From Nyssa sinensis (Eukaryota; Streptophyta; Magnoliopsida; Cornales; Nyssaceae): DNA of 64,000 bases. The position numbers were made by a program, and so were the translations under genes. The notes under the pieces are model-generated. The model saw only the letters and a list, made by a program, of their open reading frames with translations, ran no database searches and had not been told where the DNA came from. The stretch spans positions 41,789,706 through 41,853,705 of the forward strand of contig CM018046.1 of assembly GCA_008638375.1 (NCBI GenBank), in the 5' to 3' direction. Shown one piece after another: positions 47,601 to 59,600 of the stretch (positions within the stretch are counted from its first letter, which is position 1; the number at the start of each line of letters is the position of its first letter).

Positions 47601-50600
47601 GAATGGAAGGATGATCGTCGCGAGGGATTCGCTTCTTAATACTGCCGGAAGATGTTACGGTAGGGGGCTGGCTAATCTATGCTCAGGCCTTCCGGAAGCT
47701 AGGCCTAACCAAGGCAAGAATTCCGAAGCTACGTCAGGGATCCTACTTGGATGTTTGTCGCATTGGTGATTGGCCCTCGGAGCCTCTTGCGATGGTTTCG
47801 AAACTAGCAGGCGCTCCAGAAGATTTTGAGATCCATTTGGAATCATGCGGTAGCCGACTTCAATACCTTCGACGTTGTTTGATCGGACGGTTCGGCGACA
47901 TGAACACTCCAGTCCCAGACAAAATGAATGTTCAGAGATGGGCCCTAAGAAATTGGGAGATCCAAGCTGGCTTGAATGTATTAGATCTGAATGGAGCGTG
48001 GTTCCTGTTCGAACTGCCATCGGAAACAGAGGCTAGAAGAATCCTTCAACGCCGGTCATGGATATTTGAAGGTCTGCCACTGACTCTAATGTCTCCAACA
48101 GGCTGTTGTTCAGGGATGGGTGACGATGGATTGTTCTGGATCCGGGTAATGGGCCTTCCAGCATTCTTGTGGAGCTCAGAAATTTTCCGATCTCTGGGGA
48201 ATCGTTGCGGCCATTTTGTAAAAACGAACGATGATACGGCTAAGCGCCGTCACTTGAGGTGGGCCAGAATTTTGGTTCGAGGTCGGAAGGAGAGTGTTCC
48301 TGCGTCGTTTAAAATCAGGTGTGGAAAATGGTCGTTCTCCATTCCGATATGGTCGGAAGCTGGTCCGGCAAGCTCTGAGCATGATACTCGTTGGCCGGAA
48401 GTTGCAGAGGAGGGAAGAAGCAATGGAGGCGAAGAGGAAGAGGAGGGTCTTCACGCGCCAGGGGTGCGGTTGAGATCCAAAAATTTGCCTGTCAGGATAG
48501 GGACACGTGGAGATCATCGGGTGGCTCTCGACCTGCAACGTCAGCGCCCATCCAATTCAAATTTCAAACCTTCAAAGAAGATCGATTGGTTGGGGGGCAC
48601 TAAGAAGAAGTCTCCAGAACAGAGGAGACGGTGGGGCTATGAGGGCTTCGTGGATCCATCTGCGCTCCGTGTTGGGCCGGTTGGGCCGACTGGACGGGGC
48701 CATTATCAAAACAAAAACATCACGAGTAGAAGACAGGGCCACCATTATATGAATAGGGCTTCCAAAATTGGTTTGGATAAGGAGACACGGGCCCAAAAGA
48801 ACAGAAGTCTTCAACGGGGGATTGGGCCAGCCCAGGATCAGGCTGCTGTAGCTCAGCCCAGGTCGGGGCGCATCGCCAATGTTGCTGGCTCCTTTAACCG
48901 TTATACAGCACACGGTAAAACAGCAGAGACCATTGTTGCGGCTACGAAGGACGATCGTGGAGGCCCTGCTTCTGGGAAGAAAGTGAGAAATGGAGGAAAA
49001 GTAAAAGGGAAGCAGGCAGCGACAGCGACTGACGACAACATCTATGAGGGGTCTGCTTCAGACAATAGCAGCATGATTGATGAACGGGAATTACTTCAAC
49101 ACCTGGAAAATAGCCATTACAAAGAAGTCAGGCATAGCCATTGGTTTGCTGAATGTTCTTTGGCCGCAGAAGTGGATGCAATTGCAGCTAGCCTCTTTCG
49201 ATCAGAGGGCTGAAGCTATGGCGTTAAGTCAGGAAAACACTGCTGAGCATTTGGAGGACTACAACCCGCTAGCTATGGTCCTCCCGGAAGATTGTCCCCA
49301 CAGTGTTATTCAGGAACAGGAAGCCTGCTCAGCTGAGTTACTCTGTACTCAACAGAATGCAACAGAGGGTTGGGTGATCTGAAAAATGGGGAAGGTGAGC
49401 AAGTTGTTGGGAGTTCCCTGTGTAGGTTTCGAGGATCGCCTGATGGACCTCTTCAAGGAAATAATACTGTGGAATTCTCTGTCTAAACCTTGTCCTGTGG
49501 AGAAAGACAGTAAGGAAAAATCAGCAAAAAGAATGCAACGGGTTATGAAAGAACTATCATGCTCGGTTAATTATGATGGCAGTAAATCAATGGTGGCCTT
49601 AGTGGAAGGCAGGGAGAGACTTTAACAATTTCTATTCCATGAATTTAAAAATTTTAACTTGGAATGTGAGAGGGTTAAATGACCCAGATAAGCGAGCAGT
49701 TGTTAAAGGATTGATTCAAGAATGGAGGCCAGATGTCATTTGTATTCAGGAGACTAAGATGGAAAGTATGCTGCGGAGGGATGTCCGCTCCATTTGGAGC
49801 TCTAGATGGGTTCAATGGGCTGCTCTAAATGCCCAGGGAGCTGCTGGAGGGATTCTAGTGGCTTGGGACTCCCGAGTGGTCCAGTGTGAGGAGCATAAAG
49901 TTGGTGTGTTCTCTGTGTGGTGCAAGTTCAAGCTGGTTTCATCTTCTCTGATGTGGGGTTTTTGCGGCGTTTACGGTCCTTTAACTGATGGTGGTAGGAG
50001 GTTGTTTTGGGGTGAACTTCAGTTGGCTCTTTCTTCTTGGCATATCCCTTGGTGTATTGGGGGGGATTTTAATGTTGTGAGGAGTCCAACTGAGAGGTTG
50101 GGAAGGGGAAGTTTTACATCGGCTATGAGAGACTTTAATGAGTTCATAAACTCTCAAAGCTTGATGGACCTGCACTTGGAGGGAGGGCGTTTCACTTGGT
50201 CTCGTGGTGGTCACCAATCTGCTATGTCCAGGCTGGATAGATTTCTAGTGGCGCACAATTGGGAAGATGACTTCCCGGGCATCTCCCAAAAGTGCTTGCC
50301 AAGGCCTTGTTCCGACCATCACCCGATCATGCTTTACTGTGCGGGATTTAGTGCTGGAAGAAGCCCCTTTAGATTTGAGAACATGTGGCTTGAACACGAA
50401 GGCTTTGTGGACTTGGTGAGACACTGGTGGGATTCTTATGTAGTGACGGGGACCCCAAGCTTTTGCATTGCTAGAAAGCTGAAACTCTTCAAGGATGACC
50501 TTAAAAAGTGGAATTGTGAAGTATTCGGCTCTCTCCAAGTTAGGAAGAAGTCCTTGTTGCATAGTCTGTCGGAGTTGGATGCGGAAAATCAGCGGTCCCC

Positions 50601-53600
50601 CCTCACCGTTGAAAGAAGGTGCGAGAGAGATGGCCTGAAGGGCCAAATTGGGCAACTTCTCAAGATGGAGGAAGTCTCTTGGAGACAGAAATCCCGTGCC
50701 ATTTGGCTCAAGGAAGGCGACCGTAACACTAAATTCTTTCACAGAATGGCTTCTGCCCACTTCAGGAAGAACAAAATCTCATCCATTGCTATTAATGATC
50801 AAATTCTTCATGAGGAGGAGCCTATCAGAAGGGGCATTGTTGATTTCTTCTCTAACCTTTACACAGAGCCGAGTAGATGGAGACCCGGAGTGGATGATAT
50901 GCTTTTGAAAAGCCTGAACGGGGAGGAAGCTTCCAATTTGGAGTCCCCCTTCTCGGAGGAGGAAGTGGAGAACGCTTTAGCGGCATGCAATGGGGATAAA
51001 GCCCCAGACCCCGATGGGTTCACTATGGCTTTCTTTCAGAAATGCTGGGATGTGTTGAAATTGGATGTGATGGCGGTTTTTCGGAGTTTTCATAGGGAGG
51101 GGGGCTTTGAGCGAAGTCTTAATGCTTCTTTCATTGCCCTTATCCCTAAGAAGGACGGTGCCAATTGTATAAAGGATTTTCGCCCGATAAGCCTAGTAAG
51201 CAGTGTATACAAGTTGATTGCAAAGGTTCTCTCCTCTAGAATGAAGAAGATCATGGGTAGCATTATATCTCCAAGTCAAAATGCTTTTGTGGAAGGCCGC
51301 CAAATTATGGACGCGGCTCTCATAGCTAACGAGTGTATTGATTCTAGGATGAAACAAAAAAGGAATGGGCTCGTGTGCAAACTTGATATGGAGAAGGCTT
51401 TCGACCACGTTAATTGGGATTTCTTGCAGAGAATGATGGCCAAGATGGGCTTTGGGGGTAAGTGGCGCAAGTGGATTCAGGCGTGTATTTCCACAGTCTC
51501 TTTCTCGGTCCTTGTTAACGGCTCTCCGGCAGGTTTTTTCAGCTCCTCCCGAGGATTGAGGCAGGGGGATCCTCTTTCTCCCTTCCTCTTTGTGATTGCT
51601 ATGGAAGCTCTGAGTTATTTCATGAGCCGAGCCGTGGATGTGGGCCTCATCAAAGGCTTTCATGTGGGGGGCAGAGGGCCTGGAGGGGTCGTTATTTCCC
51701 ATTTGTTGTTCGCTGACGATACCATCATCTTTTGTGACCCTTCAGTACGCCAACTTCGTTTTATCAGATGTATCCTTGTGTGTTTTGAAGCTGTGTCAGG
51801 GTTGCGGATCGATCTCGCCAAAAGCAGCATCACCCCGGTAGGGCTGATCCAGGAGATGGATATTTTAGCAAGCACTCTGGGCTGTAGAGTGGATTGTCTC
51901 CCTTTGGTTTACTTGGGTCTCCCGTTGGGCGCTCCCTCGAGATCTATTGGGGTTTGGGATCCTGTGGTTGACAGGTTCTTTAGTAAGCTGTCAGGATGGA
52001 AAGGCCAACTTCTCTTTAAAGGAGGTAGGCTTACTCTTCTCAAGAGCACTTTGTCAAATCTCCCTACCTACTTCATGTCCCTCTTCTCTATGCCTAAGAC
52101 AGTCAGCAACAGATTGGAAAAGATCCAAAGGGATTTCTTATGGGGCCACAATAGCGAGTGTAGGAAGATTCACTTGGTTGCTTGGGACAAAATTAAGAAG
52201 CCAGAGTCCGTGGGTGGGCTAGGGGTGAAGGATTTGAGCCTTTTTAACACAGCTCTTCTTGGGAAATGGTTATGGAAATTTGGCGAATGTGATGGGGAGC
52301 TATGGAAAGAAATCATTGTTTCCAAGTATGGGTGTAATGTTGGGGGTTGGTGCTCGGGCAATGTTAGTGGCCCGAGGGGATGTGGTCTTTGGGGCAGCAT
52401 TAGAGGTCATTGGAGGATTTTCAAGGAAAGATGTACCTTTGATGTTGAGAATGGTGAGAGGTGAAGTTTTGGGATGATGCTTGGGCTGGGGTCGAGTCTT
52501 TGAGGGTGCAATTCCCAACGCTTTATAGTTTAGCTTACAACAAGGAGGCTTGGGTGAGTGAGTGCATGGAGAGAGTAGGAAATGAGCTTATTTGGAACCC
52601 CCGTTTCAGAAGAGATCTCTTTGATTGGGAGCTTGAAGAGGCGGGCTCTCTCCTTTATCTCCTTAACACTCTTCGGGCCATGGAGAACAGGGAGGATAGG
52701 AGAATTTGGAGGCCGGACAAGAAGTCTTTCTTAGTCAGGTCGTTCTACAAGAGCATGGTTAATTCGGATTACCCTCTTTTCCCTTGGAAGATCACTTGGC
52801 ACTCTAAAGCACCTCCAAAAGCTTCCTTCTTCGCTTGGGAAGCCTCCTGGAAGGCCATCTTAACTACGGAGAACTTGAAGAAAAGGGGCTTTCTTCTGGC
52901 GAGCCGATGCTATTTTTGCAAGAATAATGAGGAGAGGGTAGATCACGTCCTCATCCATTGCCATGTTCCTTGGAGTTGCTGGAACCTTATTATAGAGTTG
53001 TTTGGTTTTCCCTGGGTTATGCCAAGCTCAGTCAAAGACCTCTTACTAGGCTTGGGAAGGATGCAGTCTGCCTTTAGAGATCAAGAGGATTTGGAGACTG
53101 GCCCCAATTTGCCTCATGTGGTGTATATGGAATGAAAGGAACAATAGGGTTTTCGAAGACCTGGGAAATCTCTATTCCTTTCCTTAAAGATGCTTTTTTG
53201 CGCTTACTTTTTTTTTGGGCCAAAGAGGCTTTTCCTGTAAATGTCTCTTCTTTTGTAGATTTTTTGGGTTCTCTTAACCATATGTAATCTTTTTGGGTTT
53301 TTGCCCTTGTAGCCCTTCTTGGGCTCATTTATATAATATACATCTCTTACTTATCCAAAAAAAAAAAAGGATGGCATTACACAATATAAACCAAAGAGAG
53401 AAAACAACATGCCCCAAGGTCCTGAGCCCTCTCACAATGCATCAGAAGGTGATCTATAGTTTTCTCAACCTTTTTGCGCTTACAATTTATAACATTTTGT
53501 AAATGAGTTCACCCAGAAATTCCTGCATTTGTCAGCTCTTCACTTTAAAGCATCCTTCTACCCCCAAGAAAAAAGGTGAGCTTAATGAAATGCTAACACA

Positions 53601-56600
53601 TAAGGCTAATAATATACTAACTAACTACTTTAACACTCCCCTCAAACTCATGATGCGGCAACAAACAACATCGCGAGTTTGTCAAGCAGAAAGTGGAAAT
53701 GCAAAACTGTGTGGGACTTCGTAAAGAAGTTGGCTAACTGCAAAGAAGAAGGAAGATAAAGAGTGCCAAGCTGAAGATGATGGTGCACAAAATGATAATC
53801 AATTTCAATATGTTTGGTACATTCGTGGAAGACAGAGTTATGAGTTATCTGAATAGCACTCCTATTATCACAATACATAGGAGTAAGAGCAGACAAAGAT
53901 ATGCCTAGATTAGCAAGTAACCAACGGAGCCAAACAATCTCAGCAGTAGTGGTAGCTATGGCACGATACTCAGCTTCAGCTGAAGAACGAGTAACAACTG
54001 TTTGCTTTTTACTCTTCCACGAAATGAGAGTCACCGAGGAAAACACGAAAGCCAATAATAGATTTACGATCTATAGAATCTCCAGCCTAGTTGGCATCAA
54101 AATAAGCACCAAACTCCAACAAAGAAGATGAAGATAGAAGCAAATTGCGGAGCAAGGTGCCACGAAGGTAGCGTAAAGATGCGAATAACAACAACCTAAT
54201 GAACAGTGGTAGGGGAAGAAACAAACTAATTGACGAAGTAGACCGAAGGAAAAGAGTAGAAGTAGACCAAAATGGTGTGGCCGAGCGCAAGCATCGCCAC
54301 ATCATGGAGACTGCATGATATCTTTTGTTGTCTACTAGTGTTCTTAATACATTTTAGGGGAGGCTCTTCTTACTGCTGGTCACTTAATTAATCGGATTCC
54401 TTATGTTGTTACCTCTGGCGTTTCTCCCTTTCAACGTTTATGTGGTAAACCTCCTGATTACTTTCCTTTGCGCGTGTTTGGCTATGCTTGTTTTGTTCTT
54501 CTTTCCAAAAATGTTCGCACTAAAATTTATGCTCTTCAACAATGTGTGTTTTTTTCTTGGTTATGGTGAGGGACAGAAGGGGTGCCGTTGCTATGATCCT
54601 ATTGCTAACAAACTGTATGTATCTCGTCATGTAGTTTTTCTGGAGCATATTCCTTTTTTTTCTCTATCTTCTACTTCTCACAGTTTGCACAAGTCTGATA
54701 TGATTTATCTTGATCCCTTTCGTGATGATATTCCATCCGACTCCTATCTTAGAGATATTACCGTTGCTGATGTTCCTCTTTCCTCAGATTTTTCAGTTGC
54801 TCGTCCTCCTCTCATTAACACTTACTATTGCAAGAACATGAACACTGCTATATATTCTGCAGATCTAGTTCCTCCTCTTCCATCTTCCGACTCTCAATTA
54901 GGTTCTGGCGGTGCTCTAAAAGTTTAAGTTGTTAGAGAATGGGTCAACAATGTATATAAAGTTCTCAACACTCCCCCTTACGTGTGACCCCAAACTCGCA
55001 CGTGGAGAGGCAAAGAAATCAGAGTCAAATGTGAATTAGAAAAGAATGCAAATGCAAACGGAGAATAAAATTATATAATTGCATTATTAATTTATTATGT
55101 CAAAATTGTGAGCAGTGGAAAAGAGTGTCTTTTTGGGAAGTACTCTCCTATGATTGCGGCATCAAAATTAGGCTGACTATGACATCAAAATTAGGCTAAG
55201 TATGGGGAGTACTCTCCTATGACAATGATATTAAATTTGTGAGCAGTGGAAAAGAGGGTCTTTTTGGTGCTCTTCGTTCATGATTTTTGTGGCCAAACAT
55301 TGGTAGGAATATTGGGTTTTTGAGGTCTATAAAGAGATGTAACAAAGGGTTAAGGGTTTTAGGCTTAAATTAGGAAAGGAAAGGGGAGTTTTTGAGGGCT
55401 GCCATGAGTACTATGAGCTGTCCTCGTGAACAGTACTTTTATGTATTTGGAATCTTTTAGATTCTATGATTGAGTCTTTAGGGTTGGGGCTTGTAAAATT
55501 GAATTATAAGGGTAGTAACAAGGTTTGATTATGGCTTTAAGGGGCTTATAACATGCAAAAATTGAAGGAAAGAAGAAGAAAAAAAGAAAAATCTAGGTGT
55601 CACACCTAGATTGTCATAGGCATCATATGTAGGGTTAAAATTGCATCACATAATGCTAAAGAGCACAATAGTTGCAAAAATTCTGCAGAATATGTTCTCA
55701 TATATAAAGACCTAATATTATAATTTGTCCTAAAATATGACCCATAAAACCCTATTATAACCCATATCCAATAAACTTTGAAATTATCAAATTCTCGTTG
55801 ACTTTTGAAAAATGACAAAACATATATAAAACTGATTGCTAGAGAAAATAAACCCATATCCAATAAATTTTGAAATTATCAAATTGTCCTTGACTTTTGA
55901 AAAATGACAAAACATATATAAAACTGATTGCTAGAGAAAATGTCATTGTTTGGGGTTCAATTGGACATGTCTCCCCCCCCCCCCCCCCCCAAACAAAAGT
56001 TTTTTCTTCATATTTTTACAAGAGACCTCCTAAAATTATAATTTTTATGTTTTTGGCCCTATCTTATGGTCTAGATCTGTCACTGCTCTTCGGTGAAGTA
56101 TCTTTTGGCATATTGATGTGCGGGATGATGCTTTAGGCGTAGAGTCCAGTAGGTGGTGCCTCTTTGTATGATGTGGTGTTTTTGGTGTGAAAGAAACAAG
56201 TGTAATTTCTAGGATGTTGAGCTTCCCACCCATAAATTAAATAAGATTTTTCTTGATACCTTTTTCTTTTGATATGTATTTTCTTGATTCCTTTCATTTT
56301 TGATTTCTTGAAAATATGTAGACTCTCTGCATAATTTTTTTTTGGGGTGATTTCAATTGTATAGACTATAGATAGAGCTTTGCTTTAGCTCCTATGTATA
56401 TTGTGTCCCTTTGGCACTTGGTTGTAAAATTATTATTTGATGTTGCTATTTTTGATTAGAGAGGCTTCCTGTCCTTCGCTACCTGTTAAGAACTCAAAAT
56501 CAGAGGGTCATAGGGTAGGCTCCGGTGATAGCTGCTCTGATGATAAAGTCAGTAAATTAAAAAAGACTGCAATTGAAAATAATAATTGAGCATAAATCGA

Positions 56601-59600
56601 AGGAGTACCTCATGGTCTTATTTATAGGTAGTAGATCTCCTAAGTTGAGTAGGATTAGGAGTAATAAAAGTAGGAATTTGAAGATATTTGAAGATAGTAG
56701 TTGCCATATTGAACTCTGTTTCTTTATTCTGAGGTTGGTAGAATATGGAAGGCGGTGACTAGTTCGGAACCCTTTCTTGCAAATACTTTATTTTCCTTAC
56801 CACGAGGTTTGTAATGAGCAGATCGGAACCCCATTTGTTATGGAGGTAGGGCTGGAGGTGGCGCACTGTTCTGAATAATATACCACTGAACCCCCCGTGT
56901 CTGTTTGATCTGGATAGAACAATCTTCCGTGATTTGTACTCTGAAGAGCTCTGTACATACACGTGTCATACTTTGAATAGATCTGATCACTTTATGGTAT
57001 ATCATTATTATTTTTTAGTTATCGTATAAATAAACATTAATATGACCCGACTTAGACTAGAGCTTGGGTTTAGAGGTCCCAAGTAGGCCTCACCATGAAA
57101 TCCAACCAATTTTCAAAATTTCCCTATTCTTTGATTTTGCTCTTTCTTGAACCACTTTTGGATTGCGTCACTTCTCTAACCAAGTAATGGCTACTGCATC
57201 AACTTGTCATGTAATAGCTAAATAGTGCATCACTAATGGCGGTAGGAATTGGACTATTATGGTTAGGCTTGCTTTGTTATATTGTGATCATAATGCAATG
57301 GTATCTTAGTGATAATGTTATGGGCTGACAGGGGCGACAAATATGGAACATCAAGAGACCAACACACATTAGGTTGAAAGTTGCTTCCTATGAGGTTAAT
57401 TCATGTCAAGCATGGATCTACAAATGAATAAGTATCATGCAAATTTTAGGTGAATGTTGCATGTATTATCTTTTATTGAATAAAAGTAGTTCCATTTTAG
57501 CATTTAAACATACTTAATCAAAGTTGAACTTTTACATAAAAATCAAGTTGAGATGACCTGGTTACGTAAACAATCAAGTACAAGGTTGAAATAACTAACA
57601 TGAAAAAAAAAAAAAGAAACACTTTCACAGCGGCTAAGAAGCACAGACATGGACATGGATACGACAAGACACAAAACGGACACTGCAATTTCTAAAAAAA
57701 ATAGGACACAGATGCGTCAGGGACACATTGAAGATATATGTATTTTTTATATAATCATATAATAAAAATCCAACATTATTTCAATTAAAATTGTCATAAA
57801 AACACATCAATCAAAATAATATTATTAAGATATTAAAATTACAAAGCGATTCAATAAAAATTTAAAAATTTCATTTAATTATCAACATTTATGATTCAAG
57901 TTCTACTAACTACTACATAGAACATATATGTGTGTATATATATAGAGGAGAAAATGAGGGAAAAAATTTAAAAAGAAAACATGTGCTAACATGCTCGAAA
58001 CGTGTCCAAAATTTGGACACTATTTTTTCGCGCTTCCGACATGTGTCCGGAAAGTGTTTGAGAGTGTCAGTGTCCGAGAGTGTCGGTGTCCGACATGGAC
58101 ATGTAAGCCAAAATAGAGGGTCCGTGCTTCATAGTGCAATGGGTTGTCTTCGTTTTTGCTTTGGTGTCTTCCCTAGATGGCATCCTCAACATGATAACTC
58201 TACTTTTTCTTTATTATAATGATATATTTCATAAGGGTACTAGTTACTGCTTGATTGTGTGTGTAGGTCAATGTCATTTTGGCTATTTATAGTTTATATA
58301 GAGAAAACGACATTCTCAAATGAATGAGTTATTGGTTTCGTTTTACCATTTCTGTCTTCAGGATGTTTTGACACTTGGTTTAAATTTTGTTGTGCAGTTT
58401 ATTAGAAATAATGGCATCAATATTCGCAGACAAGACAATCATTCGGAGTTGGCACCTGTGAAGTTTCTCATCCTTGTCTGGAGCTTAATTCAGGAACTTC
58501 AAATAATGCAAGAGAGAATGGCTGACCGTGGTATCAGAGTTAGAACTAGATTGGAACTTGGCTTGCCTGAGATAGTGGATCATTTGAGTTCTGCAGAAGC
58601 TTCCATTATTGTTGAGAAGTTTGCTGAATTATTTCTTTTTATATTGGTATATTCACATGCTAACTCTTTTACTTTTTCATACTTTGTATCATGGTTTTTC
58701 TACTTCTTGGTTTAATGGTTCTGTAATATGGATAAGTCTTGTCCGTTTTCAGGGGGAAATTGTGTCATTTGCTGAATCGTCTTCTTCCATATTCTGGTCC
58801 AATATGGTGACAGAGGACACAGATCTGCCATATTCCATAAAAGGAAAGCTTGGAGGCCCAAGTCAGCGTCGATTGTCATCCTCTAGCACTACTACTATGC
58901 TGCAAGCTGTATGGTTTTTTTGCTTTATGGTTATCCTTAGTTAATTAATGTGATTGCTTTTGAGCTCACATTGAATCTGGTACTTATTTTCCTTAGTAAG
59001 ACTTGTAATGCAAATCCAACTCAGTTCTTATTGAGTTTCTCCAAGTTAATTCATCTATGAGTGGGTAAATGGTGCCTGTGAGGTGGACAGAAAAGGATGG
59101 TTTGCTGGTCCAGAGAGTGCACCCACAGTTTCATGATCCTCTTTACTGATGACCGAAGACTTATTAATTTAGATATGTTTTCTTTGATTAACTAGCTTGT
59201 AACAGTTGATTATACTGACAACTTATTTTATTTTCCACTATCTAAAGCAATACAAAATTTTATTTTTGACCATCTGTTTTACTTTCAATATTATGTTGAA
59301 GATCTTAATAACTTCTTCTGCATATTTTTCATATTGCAAGTTTGCAGCTGTCAGGTTTCATATAATCAAATCTATTGTCAATTGTTAGGTGCTTTATTGT
59401 TTGGATCAAATTGCCCTAATGAGGAATAGTTGTTTTTATAATCAGAGGGATTCCATGAATGCTTGAGTTTGTTCATTTTTAAGTTACCAAATGTTATTAC
59501 TCTCTTAATATTGTGACACGCAATTGTGTAACAATGAGTTCATTTGTCTTTGTTTTAGTTTTATTTCCCCTTTGGTTATTGGGCACTGAGTCCCTTTCTA

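Larger units (their letters stand above)
47201..53366 (+). mobile_element. Near full-length L1-type LINE with poly-A tail and perfect TSD
   Basis: The element runs from GTGTGCAGTTCTAGG at 47201 to a 12-base A tail ending at 53366, about 6.17 kb, bounded by a 15-bp direct repeat. It has a 5' leader of about 140 bp, an ORF1 of the DUF4283 type (47342-49625) and an ORF2 with endonuclease, reverse transcriptase and zf-RVT regions (49639-53187). A short 3' UTR ends TGGGCTCATTTATATAATAT then a tail. Composition is noticeably richer in G+C than the flanks. Two nonsense codons and three frame shifts break the two ORFs, so this copy is not expected to move by itself. It lies in the same orientation as the host gene. 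Confidence 0.92.
46130..58397 (+). other. 12.3-kb intron 12 of the TARBP1-like gene
   Basis: This interval is spanned by an in-phase join between exon 12 (...HLDPILT) and exon 13 (FIRNNGINI...). It contains the nested LINE pair (46950-53560), Copia pieces (53565-54970), a 92-bp duplication and a TIR element. A short 27-bp duplication (GGATAGTGAATAATAGAAAGG, twice) is at about 46416-46470. Without the 6.2-kb LINE and one copy of its target duplication the intron would be about 6.1 kb. Confidence 0.75.

Noticed and set aside
48176..52518. Minus-strand frames up to 171 codons within the LINE
   Set aside because: Antisense shadows of ORF1 and ORF2.
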